Source: Petrolisthes cinctipes
Taxonomy: Eukaryota; Arthropoda; Malacostraca; Decapoda; Porcellanidae
Assembly: GCA_033782935.1 (NCBI GenBank)
Contig: JAWQEG010000166.1
Span: 834,001-898,000 of the forward strand
DNA length: 64,000 nt
Direction: 5' to 3'
A program made the position numbers and the translations under genes. Positions within the stretch are counted from its first letter, which is position 1; every line of letters begins with the position of its first letter. Positions 12,522 to 24,001 of the stretch are shown piece by piece. Below the pieces are notes generated by a model. The model had not been told where the DNA came from, did no database searches, and saw nothing but the letters and a program-made list of their open reading frames with translations.

Positions 12522-15330
12522 CTAAATAGGCATGCACAGATCGCTACTGGGACCCAAAAATATCGAATTTTCGAGTGTTTTGAGCCTAAATTTGAGATAT
12601 AAACGGGTTTTGAAGATGCATGCACATATCGACTTTTTGCACCTAAAATATCGATTTTCAATATGTTTTATCCCTGTATATTGAAAATACTCTAACACAA
12701 AGTAGGCATGTACTGATCGCTTCTGGGACCCAAAAACATCTAATTTTCGGGTGTTTTGAGCATGAATTTGAGATATAAACGGGTACTTAAGATGCATGCA
12801 CATATCGACTTTTTGCACCTAAAATATCGATTTTAACCATGTTTTAGGTCTGTATCTTGAAAACATTCTAGTAAGGAGTAGGCATGTACAGATCGCTTCT
12901 GGTACCCCAAAAAAACGAATTTTCGGGTGTTTTGAGCCTGAATTTGAGATATAAACGGATACAGATGATGCATGCACATATGGACATTGGGCACCCAATA
13001 TATCGATTTTTAGCATGTTTTGGGCCTATGTTTTGGAAATGTTCTAGCACTGAGTAGGCATGTACAGATCTCTTCTGGGACCCAAAAATATCGAATTTTC
13101 GGAAGTTTTGAGCCTGAATTTGGAATATAAACGGGTACAGAAAATGCATACACATATTGACTTTGGACACCTAAAATATCGATTTTCAGCATGTTTTTGG
13201 CCTGTATTTTTAAAAATACTCTAACACGGAGTAGGCATGTACAGATCGCCTTTGGGACCCAAATATATCGAATTTTTCGGTGCTTTGAGCCTGAATTTGG
13301 GATATAAACGGGTACAGAAGATGCATACATATATTGAATTTGGGCACCTAAAATATCGATTTTCAGCATGTATTGGGCCTGTATTTTGAAAATTCTCTAA
13401 CACGGAGTAGGCATCTACAGATCACTTCTGGGATCCAAAAATAACGATTTTTCAGGTGTTTTGAGCCTGAATTTGGGATATAAACGGGTACAGAAGATGC
13501 ATACGCATATTGACTTTGGGCACCTAAAATATCGATTTTTAGCATGTTTTTGGCCTGTATATTAAAAATACTCTAACACGGAGTAGTTATGTACAGATCG
13601 CTTCTGGGATCCAAAAATATCGAATTTTCGGCTGTTTTGAACCTGAATTTGAGATATAAACGGGTTCTGAAGATGCATGCACATATCGACTTTTTGCACC
13701 TAAAATATCGATTTTTAGCATGTTTTGGGTCTATATTTTAAGAATATTTTAGCACTGAGTCGGCATGTACAGATCGCTTCTGGGACCCAAAAAAATTGAA
13801 TTTTCGGGTGTTTTGAACCTGAATTTGAGATATAAACGGGTTCTGAAGATGCATGCACATATCGACTTTTTGCACCTAAAATATCGATTTTTAGCATGTT
13901 TTGGGTCTGTATCTTGAAAACATTATAGCAAGGAGTAGGCATGTACAGATTGCATCTGGGACCCAAAAATATCGATTTTTCGGTTGTTTTGAGCCTGAAT
14001 TTGAAATATAGACGGGTACAGAACATACATGCACATATCGACTTTGGGCTCCGAAAATATCGATTTTTAAAATGTTTTGGGCCTGTATTTTAAAAATTCT
14101 CTTACACGGAGTAGGCATTTACAGATCGCTTCTGGGATCCAAAAATATCGAATTTTCGGAAGATTTGAGCCTGAATTTGAGATATAAACGGGTACAGAAG
14201 ATGCATACACATATTGACTTTGGGCACCTAAAATATAGATTTTCAGTAAGTTTTGAGCCTGTATATTGAAAATACTCTAACACGGAGTAGGTATGTACAG
14301 ATCGCTTCTGGGGTCCAAAAATATCGAATTTTCGGGAGTTTTAAGCCTGAATTTGGGATATAAACGGGTACAGAAGATGCATACACATATCGACTTTGGG
14401 CACCTAAAATATTGATTTTCAGCATGTTTTGGGCCCGTATTTTGAAAATACTCTAACACGGAGTAGGCATGACAGATCGCTTCTGGAACCCAAAAATATC
14501 GAATTATCGGGTGTTTTGAGCCTGAATTTGAGATATAAACGGGTACAGAAGATACATGCACAAATCGACTTTGGGCACCTAAAATATCGATTTTTAGAAT
14601 GTTTTGGCCCTATATTTTCAAATTATTCTAGCACTGAGTAGGCATGCACAGATCGCTACTGGGACCCAAAAATATCGAATTTTCGGGTGTTTTGAGCCTA
14701 AATTTGAGATATAAACGGGTTCTAAAGATGCATGCACATATCGACTTTGGGCACCCAAAATATCGATTTTAAGCATGTTTTGGCCCTGTATTTTGAAAAT
14801 ACTCTTACACGGAGTAGGCATGTACAGATCGCTTCTAGGACACAAACATATCGAATTCTCGGGTGTTTTGAGCCTTAATTTGAGATATAAACGTTTAAAG
14901 ATGATGCATGCTCATATGGACTTTGGGCACCCAAAATATCGATTTTTAGCATGTTTTGGGCCTATATTTTGAAAATATTCTAGCACTGAGTAGGCATGTA
15001 CAGATCGCTTCTTGGACCCAAAAATATCGAATTTTCGGGTATTTTAAGCCTGAATTTGCGATATAAACGAGTACAGAAGATGCATACACATATTGACTTT
15101 GGGCACCTATTATATCGATTTTCAACATGTTTTCGGCCTATATTTTGAAAATATTCTAGCATTGAGTAGGCATGTACAGATCGCTTCTGTGACCCAAAAA
15201 TATCGAATTTTCGGGTGTTTTGAGCCTGAATTTGAGATATAAACGGGTACAGAAGATGCATACACATATCGACTTTGGGCAACTAAAATATCGATTTTTA
15301 GCATGTTTTGGGCCTATATTTTCAAAATAT
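12522..15330. repeat. 12.3-kb-offset duplication, left copy
   Basis: About 16 monomers match 24,845-27,653 at a constant 12,323 bp (70 monomers + 3 bp). Shared rare variants include CACAAAGTAGGCATG, GTTTTGGAAATG, TTTTTCGGTGCTTTG, GGCATCTACAGATCAC, GAGTCGGCATG and TTCAGTAAGTTTTGAGCC. Part of this segment (from about 13,677) is also the left member of the 3,168-bp tandem duplication, so the two events overlap. Confidence 0.86.
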
Positions 15331-16700
15331 TCTAGCACTGAGTAGGCATGTTAAGATCGCTTATGGGACCCAAAAATATCGAATTTTCGGTTGTTTTGAG
15401 CCTGAATTTGGGATATAAACGGGTACAGAATATGCATAAACATATTGACATTGGCCACCTGAAATATCGATTTTCAGCATGTTTTGGGCCGGTTTTTTTT
15501 TAAATACTCTAACACGGAGTAGGCATGTACATATCGCTTCTGGGACCCAAAAATATCGAATTTTCGGGTGTTTTGAGCCTGAATTTGAGATATAAACGGG
15601 TACTGAAGATGTATGCACATATCGACTTTTTGCACCTAATATATCGATATTGACCATGTTTTGTGTCTGCATCTTGAAAACATTCTAGAAAAGAGTAGGC
15701 ATGTACAGATCGCATCTGGGACACAAACATATCGAATTTTCTGTTGTTTTGAGCCTGAATTTGAGAAAAAAACGGGTACAGAAGATGCATGCACATATCG
15801 ACTTTGGACACCTAAAATATCGATTTTTAGCACGATTTGAGCCAATATTTTGAAAAAATTCGAGCAATGAGTAGGCATGTACAGATCGCTTCAGGGAGCC
15901 AAAAACATAGAATTTTCGGGTGTTTTGAGCATGAATTTGGAAAATAAACGGCTACAGAAGATGCATGCACATATCAACTTTTTGCACCTAAAATATAGAT
16001 TTTTAGCATGTTTTGGGTCTACATTTTAAAAATATTCTAGCACTGAGTAGGCATGTACAGATCGCTTCTGGGACCTAAAAACATCGAATTTTCAGTTGTT
16101 TTGAGCCTGAATTTGAGATATAAACGGGTACTGAAGATGCATGCACATATCGACTTTAGACACATAAAATATCGATTTTGAGCAGGTTTTGGGCCTGTAT
16201 CTTGAAAACATTCTAGCAAGGAGTAGGCATGTACAGATCGCATCTGGGACCCAAAAATATCGATTTTTCGGGTGTTTTGAGCCTGAATTTGAGATATAGA
16301 CGGGTACAGAACATGCATGCATATATCGACTTTGGGCTCCGAAAATATCGATTTTTAGCATGTTTTGGGCCTATATTTTAAAAATTCTCTTACACGGAGT
16401 AGGCATTTACAGATCGCTTATGGGACCCAAAAATATCGAATTTTCGGGTGTTTTGAGCCTGAATTTGGGTTATAAACGGGTACAGAAGATGCATACACAT
16501 ATTGACTTTGGGCATCTAAAATATCAATTTTCAGTATGTCATGGGCCTATATTTTGAAAATATTCTAGCACTGAGTAGGCATATACAGATCGCTTCTGGG
16601 ACTCAAAAATATCGAATTTTCGGTTGTTTTGAGCCAGAATTTGGGATATAAACGGGTACAGAAGATGCATAAACATATTTACTTTGGCCACCTATAGTAT
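13677..16700. repeat. 3,168-bp tandem duplication, unit 1 (18-monomer period)
   Basis: About 17 monomers recur in the same order at exactly +3,168 bp (18 x 176), at 16,845-19,868. The copies are almost perfect: a sampled stretch differs at one base (CGGG near 16,450 against CTGG near 19,618). The zero-indel offset and very high identity mark this as one of the youngest events in the window. Confidence 0.9.
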
Positions 16701-16844
16701 CAATTGTTAGCATGTATTGGGCCTGTATTTTGAAAATTCTCTAACACGGAGTAGGCATCTACAGATCACTTCTGGGATCCAAAAATAACGATTTTTCAGG
16801 TGTTTTGAGCCTGAATTTGGGATATAAACGGGTACAGAAGATGC

Positions 16845-19800
16845 ATGCACATATCGACTTTTTGCACCTAAAATATCGATTTTTAGCATGTTTTGGGTCT
16901 ATATTTTAAGAATATTTTAGCACTGAGTCGGCATGTACAGATCGCTTCTGGGACCCAAAAAAATTGAATTTTCGGGTGTTTTGAACCTGAATTTGAGATA
17001 TAAACGGGTTCTGAAGATGCATGCACATATCGACTTTTTGCACCTAAAATATCGATTTTTAGCATGTTTTGGGTCTGTATCTTGAAAACATTATAGCAAG
17101 GAGTAGGCATGTACAGATTGCATCTGGGACCCAAAAATATCGATTTTTCGGTTGTTTTGAGCCTGAATTTGAAATATAGACGGGTACAGAACATACATGC
17201 ACATATCGACTTTGGGCTCCGAAAATATCGATTTTTAAAATGTTTTGGGCCTGTATTTTAAAAATTCTCTTACACGGAGTAGGCATTTACAGATCGCTTC
17301 TGGGATCCAAAAATATCGAATTTTCGGAAGATTTGAGCCTGAATTTGAGATATAAACGGGTACAGAAGATGCATACACATATTGACTTTGGGCACCTAAA
17401 ATATAGATTTTCAGTAAGTTTTGAGCCTGTATATTGAAAATACTCTAACACGGAGTAGGTATGTACAGATCGCTTCTGGGGTCCAAAAATATCGAATTTT
17501 CGGGAGTTTTAAGCCTGAATTTGGGATATAAACGGGTACAGAAGATGCATACACATATCGACTTTGGGCACCTAAAATATTGATTTTCAGCATGTTTTGG
17601 GCCCGTATTTTGAAAATACTCTAACACGGAGTAGGCATGACAGATAGCTTCTGGAACCCAAAAATATCGAATTATCGGGTGTTTTGAGCCTGAATTTGAG
17701 ATATAAACGGGTACAGAAGATACATGCACAAATCGACTTTGGGCACCTAAAATATCGATTTTTAGCATGTTTTGGCCCTATATTTTCAAATTATTCTAGC
17801 ACTGAGTAGGCATGCACAGATCGCTACTGGGACCCAAAAATATCGAATTTTCGGGTGTTTTGAGCCTAAATTTGAGATATAAACGGGTTCTAAAGATGCA
17901 TGCACATATCGACTTTGGGCACCCAAAATATCGATTTTAAGCATGTTTTGGGCCTGTATTTTGAAAATACTCTTACACGGAGTAGGCATGTACAGATCGC
18001 TTCTAGGACACAAACATATCGAATTCTCGGGTGTTTTGAGCCTTAATTTGAGATATAAACGGGTAAAGATGATGCATGCTCATATGGACTTTGGGCACCC
18101 AAAATATCGATTTTTAGCATGTTTTGGGCCTATATTTTGAAAATATTCTAGCACTGAGTAGGCATGTACAGATCGCTTCTTGGACCCAAAAATATCGAAT
18201 TTTCGGGTATTTTAAGCCTGAATTTGCGATATAAACGAGTACAGAAGATGCATACACATATTGACTTTGGGCACCTATTATATCGATTTTCAACATGTTT
18301 TCGGCCTATATTTTGAAAATATTCTAGCATTGAGTAGGCATGTACAGATCGCTTCTGTGACCCAAAAATATCGAATTTTCGGGTGTTTTGAGCCTGAATT
18401 TGAGATATAAACGGGTACAGAAGATGCATACACATATCGACTTTGGGCAACTAAAATATCGATTTTTAGCATGTTTTGGGCCTATATTTTCAAAATATTC
18501 TAGCACTGAGTAGGCATGTTAAGATCGCTTATGGGACCCAAAAATATCGAATTTTCGGTTGTTTTGAGCCTGAATTTGGGATATAAACGGGTACAGAATA
18601 TGCATAAACATATTGACATTGGCCACCTGAAATATCGATTTTCAGCATGTTTTGGGCCGGTTTTTTTTTAAATACTCTAACACGGAGTAGGCATGTACAT
18701 ATCGCTTCTGGGACCCAAAAATATCGAATTTTCGGGTGTTTTGAGCCTGAATTTGAGATATAAACGGGTACTGAAGATGTATGCACATATCGACTTTTTG
18801 CACCTAATATATCGATATTGACCATGTTTTGTGTCTGCATCTTGAAAACATTCTAGAAAAGAGTAGGCATGTACAGATCGCATCTGGGACACAAACATAT
18901 CGAATTTTCTGTTGTTTTGAGCCTGAATTTGAGAAAAAAACGGGTACAGAAGATGCATGCACATATCGACTTTGGACACCTAAAATATCGATTTTTAGCA
19001 CGATTTGAGCCAATATTTTGAAAAAATTCGAGCAATGAGTAGGCATGTACAGATCGCTTCAGGGAGCCAAAAACATAGAATTTTCGGGTGTTTTGAGCAT
19101 GAATTTGGAAAATAAACGGCTACAGAAGATGCATGCACATATCAACTTTTTGCACCTAAAATATAGATTTTTAGCATGTTTTGGGTCTACATTTTAAAAA
19201 TATTCTAGCACTGAGTAGGCATGTACAGATCGCTTCTGGGACCTAAAAACATCGAATTTTCAGTTGTTTTGAGCCTGAATTTGAGATATAAACGGGTACT
19301 GAAGATGCATGCACATATCGACTTTAGACACATAAAATATCGATTTTGAGCAGGTTTTGGGCCTGTATCTTGAAAACATTCTAGCAAGGAGTAGGCATGT
19401 ACAGATCGCATCTGGGACCCAAAAATATCGATTTTTCGGGTGTTTTGAGCCTGAATTTGAGATATAGACGGGTACAGAACATGCATGCATATATCGACTT
19501 TGGGCTCCGAAAATATCGATTTTTAGCATGTTTTGGGCCTATATTTTAAAAATTCTCTTACACGGAGTAGGCATTTACAGATCGCTTATGGGACCCAAAA
19601 ATATCGAATTTTCTGGTGTTTTGAGCCTGAATTTGGGTTATAAACGGGTACAGAAGATGCATACACATATTGACTTTGGGCATCTAAAATATCAATTTTC
19701 AGTATGTCATGGGCCTATATTTTGAAAATATTCTAGCACTGAGTAGGCATATACAGATCGCTTCTGGGACTCAAAAATATCGAATTTTCGGTTGTTTTGA

Positions 19801-19868
19801 GCCAGAATTTGGGATATAAACGGGTACAGAAGATGCATAAACATATTTACTTTGGCCACCTATAGTAT
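16845..19868. repeat. 3,168-bp tandem duplication, unit 2
   Basis: Second copy of 13,677-16,700. Between the units, at 16,701-16,844, lies a hybrid monomer. It begins like the CAATTGTTAGCATG monomer, switches to the TATTGGGCCTG...GGCATCTACAG monomer seen at 13,369, and then joins the monomer that normally lies one further on. The hybrid marks the exchange point. After 19,868 the sequence resumes the order seen after 7,200. Confidence 0.9.
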
Positions 19869-20745
19869 CAATTGTTAGCATGTTTTGGTCCTGTTTTTTT
19901 AAAATACTCTAACATGGGGTAGACATGTACAGATCGCTTTTGGGACCCAAAAATATCGAATTTTCGGGTGTTTTGAGCCTGAATTTGAGATATAAACGGG
20001 TACAGAAGATAAATACACATATCGACTTTCGGTACCCAAAATATCGATTTTTAGCATGTTTTGGGCCTATATTTTCAAATTATTCTAGCACTGAGTAGGC
20101 ATGTACAGATCGCTTCAGGGACCCAAAAATATCGAATTTTCGGTTGTTCTGAGCCTGAATTTCGGATATAAACAGGTACAGAATATGCATAAACATAATG
20201 ACATTGGCCACCTAAAATATCGATTTTCAGCATGTTTTGGTCATGTTTTTTTAAAATACTCTAACACGGAGTAGGCATGTACATATCGCTTCTGGGACAC
20301 AAAAATATCGAATTTTCGGGTGTTTTGAGCCTGAATTTGAGATATAAACGGGTACTGAAGATGCATGCACATATCGACTTTTTGCACCTAAAATATCGAT
20401 TTTTAACATATTTTGGGCATGTATTTTGTAAATACTCTAACACGGAGTAGGCATGTACAGATCGCTTCTGGGACCCAAAAAAATCGAATTTTCGGGTGTT
20501 TTGAGCCTGAATTTGGGATATAAAAGGGTACTGAAGATGCATACACATATTGAATGTGGCCACCAAAAATATCGATTTTTAGCATGTTTTGGGTCTATAT
20601 TTTAAAAATATTCTAGCACTGAGTAGGCATGTACAGATCGCTTCTTGGACCCAAAAAAATTGAATTTCCGGGTGTTTTGAACCTGAATTTGAGATATAAA
20701 CGGGTTCTGAAGATGCATGCATATATCGACTTTTTGCACCTAAAA

Positions 20746-22247
20746 TTTCGATTTTTAGCATGTTATTGACCTATATTTTGAAAATATTCTAGCACTGAGT
20801 AGGCATGTACAGATCGCATCTAGAACCCAAAAATATCGAATTTTCGGAAATTTTAAACCTGAATTTGGGATATAAACGGATACAGAAGATGCATACACAT
20901 ATTGACTTTGGACACCTAAAATACCGATTTTCAGCATGTTTTAGGCCTGTATTTTGAAAATACACTAACACGGAGTAAGCATGTACAGTTCGCTTCTGGG
21001 ATCTAAAAATATAGAATTTTCGGGATTTTTGAGCCTGAATTTGAGATATAAACGGGTATTGCAGATGCACGCACATATCGACTTTTTGCACCTAATATAT
21101 CGATTTTGAGTATGTTATGGGTCTGTATCTTGAAAAACAATCTAGCAAGGAGTAGGCATGTACAGATCGCTTCAGGGACCCAAAAATATTGAATTTCGGG
21201 TGTTTTGAGCCTGAATTTGAGATATAAACGGGTACAGAAGATGCATGCACATATCGACTTTGGGCACCCAAAATATCGATTTTGATCATGTTTTGGGCCT
21301 GTATTTTGAAAATACTCTAACACGGAGAATACATGTACAGATCGCTTCTGGGACCCAAAAATATCGAATTTTCGGGTGTTTTGAACCTGAATTTGAGATA
21401 TAAACGGGTACAGAAGTTGAATGCACTTATCGATTTTGGACACCTAAAATATCGATTTTTAGCATGTTTTTGGCCTATATTTTAAAAATATTCTAGCACT
21501 GAGTAGGCATGTACAGATCGCTTATGGGACCCAAAAATATTGAATTATCCGGTGTTTTGAGAATGAATTTGAGATATAAACGGGTACAGAAGATGCATGC
21601 ACATATCGACTTTGGGCACCCAAAATATCGATTTTTAGCATGTTTCGGGCCTGTATTATGAAAATACTCTAACACGGAGTATGCATGTACAGATCGCTTC
21701 TAGGACACAAAAATATCGAATTTTCGGGTTTTTTGAGCCTCAATATGAGATATAAACGGGTACAGAAGATCCATACACATATTGACTTTGGGCAACTAAA
21801 ATATCGATTTTAGCATGTTTTGGGCCTATATTATCAAAATATTCTAGCACTAAATAGGCATGCACATATCGCTACTAGGACCCAAAAATATCGAATTTTC
21901 GAGTGTTTTGAGCCTAAATTTGAGATATAAACGGGTTTTGAAGATGCATGCACATATCGACTTTTTGCACCTAAAATATCGATTTTCAATATGTTTTAGG
22001 CCTGTATATTGAAAATACTCTAACACGAAGTAGGCATGTACTGATCGCTTCTGGGACCCAAAAACATCTAATTTTCGGGTGTTTTGAGCATGAATTTGAG
22101 ATATAAACGGGTACTTAAGATGCATGCACATATCGACTTTTTGCACCTACAATATCGATTTTAACCATGTTTTAGGTCTGTATCTTGAAAACATTCTAGT
22201 AAGGAGTAGGCATGTACAGATCGCTTCTGGTACCCCAAAAAAACGAA
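20746..22247. repeat. Block P, copy 3
   Basis: Third occurrence of the block, in the same diagnostic order as at 8,070-9,571. It shows a few private changes, for example CATGCATATATCG and AAATTTCGATTT near 20,720-20,755. It lies inside both the 12.7-kb-offset and the 9.15-kb-offset duplications. Confidence 0.87.
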
Positions 22248-22342
22248 TTTTCGGGTGTTTTGAGCCTGAATTTGAGATATAAACGGATACAGATGATGCA
22301 TGCACATATGGACATTGGGCACCCAATATATCGATTTTTAGC

Positions 22343-22443
22343 ATGTTTTGGGCCTGTAATTTGAAAATACTCTTACACGGAGTAGGCATGTACAGATCGC
22401 TTCTAGGACACAAACATATCGAATTCCCGGGTGTTTTGAGCCT
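22343..22443. repeat. Gene-conversion patch in one monomer
   Basis: Inside a duplication with constant offset, about 90-100 bp differ completely in subtype. The expected GTTTTGGAAATG...CGGAAG monomer (9,680-9,770 and 31,510-31,600) is replaced by GTAATTTGAAAATACTCTTAC, then GGACACAAACATATCG and GAATTCCCGGG. The same combination occurs at 49,655-49,745. Offsets before and after the patch are both 12,676 bp, so no length change accompanied the replacement. Confidence 0.85.
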
Positions 22444-23993
22444 GAATTTGGGATATAAACGGGTACAGAAAATGCATACACATATTGACTTTGGACACCT
22501 AAAATATCGATTTTCAGCATGTTTTTGGCCTGTATTTTTAAAAATACTCTAACACGGAGTAGGCATGTACAGATCGCCTTTGGGACCCAAAAATATCGAA
22601 TTTTTCGGTGCTTTGAGCCTGAATTTGGGATATAAACGGGTACAGAAGATGCATACATATATTGACTTTGGGCACCTAAAATATCGATTTTCGGCATGTA
22701 TTGGGCCTGTATTTTGAAAATTCTCTAACACGGAGTAGGCATCTACAGATCACTTCTGGGATCCAAAAATAACGAATTTTCAGGTGTTTTGAGCCTGAAT
22801 TTGGGATATAAATGGGTACAGAAGATGCATACGCATATTGACTTTGGGCACCTAAAATATCGATTTTTAGCATGTTTTTGGCCTGTATATTAAAAATACT
22901 CTAACACGGAGTAGGTATGTACAGATCGCTTCTGGGACCCAAAAAAATTGAATTTTCGGGTGTTTTGAACCTGAATTTGAGATATAAACGGGTTCTGAAG
23001 ATGCATGCACATATCGACTTTTTGCACCTAAAATATCGATTTTTAGCATGTTTTGGGTCTATATTTTAAAAATATTTTAGCACTGAGTCGGCATGTACAG
23101 ATCGCTTCTGGGACCCAAAAAAATTGAATTTTCGGGTGTTTTGAACCTGAATTTGAGATATAAACGGGTTCTGAAGATGCATGCACATATCGACTTTTTG
23201 CACCTAAAATATCGATTTTTAGCATGATTTGGGTCTGTATCTTGAAAACATTATAGCAAGGAGTAGGCATGTACAGATTGCATCTGGGACCCAAAAATAT
23301 CGATTTTTCGGGTGTTTTGAGCCTGAATTTGAGATATAGACGGGTACAGAACATGCATGCACATATCGACTTTGGGCTCCGAAAATATCGATTTTTAAAA
23401 TGTTTTGGGCCTGTATTTTAAAAATTCTCTTACACGGAGTAGGCAGTTTCAGATCGCTTATGGGACCCAAAAATATCGAATTTTCTGGTGTTTTGAGCCT
23501 GAATTTGGGTTATAAACGGGTACAGAAGATGCATACACATATTGACTTTGGGCATCTAAAATATCAATTTTCAGTATGTCATGGGCATATATTTTGAAAA
23601 TATTCTAGCACTGAGTAGGCATATACAGATGGCTTCTGGGACTCAAAAATATCGAATTTTCGGTTGTTTTGAGCCTGAATTTGGGATATAAACGGGTACA
23701 GAAGATGCATAAACATATTGACTTTGGCCACCTCTAATATCAATTGTTAGCATGTTTTGGTCCTGTTTTATTAAAATACTCTAACATGGGGTAGGCATGT
23801 ACAGATCGCTTCTGGGACCCAAAAATATCGAATTTTCGGGTGTTTTGAGCCTGAATTTGAGATATAAACGGGTACTGAGGTAGCATTCACATATCGACTT
23901 TTTGCACCTAAAATATCGATTTTGACCATGTTTGGGGTCTGTATCTTGAAAACATTCTTGCAAGGAGTAGGCATGTACAGATCGCTTCTGGGA

Positions 23994-24001
23994 CCCCCCC
24001 C
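23994..24001. repeat. C-run in a divergent half B
   Basis: Eight Cs followed by six As begin this half B, which continues CGATTTTTTGTGTGTTGTGAGCC. The same rare half B occurs near 11,320 (six Cs after AAT), 49,534 (CCCCACCC) and 56,399 (seven Cs). The Cs and As sit where the common monomer has GGGACCCAAAAA, so slippage on that tract is the likely origin. Confidence 0.85.

Larger units (their letters stand above)
18761..23441. repeat. 9.15-kb-offset duplication, left copy
   Basis: About 27 monomers match 27,915-32,595 at a constant 9,154 bp (52 monomers + 2 bp), including block P. The left edge is inside a monomer at GGTACTGAAGATGTATGC. The right edge is near 23,440, where this copy reads GGCAGTTTCAG and the other reads GGCATTTACAG. 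Confidence 0.88.
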
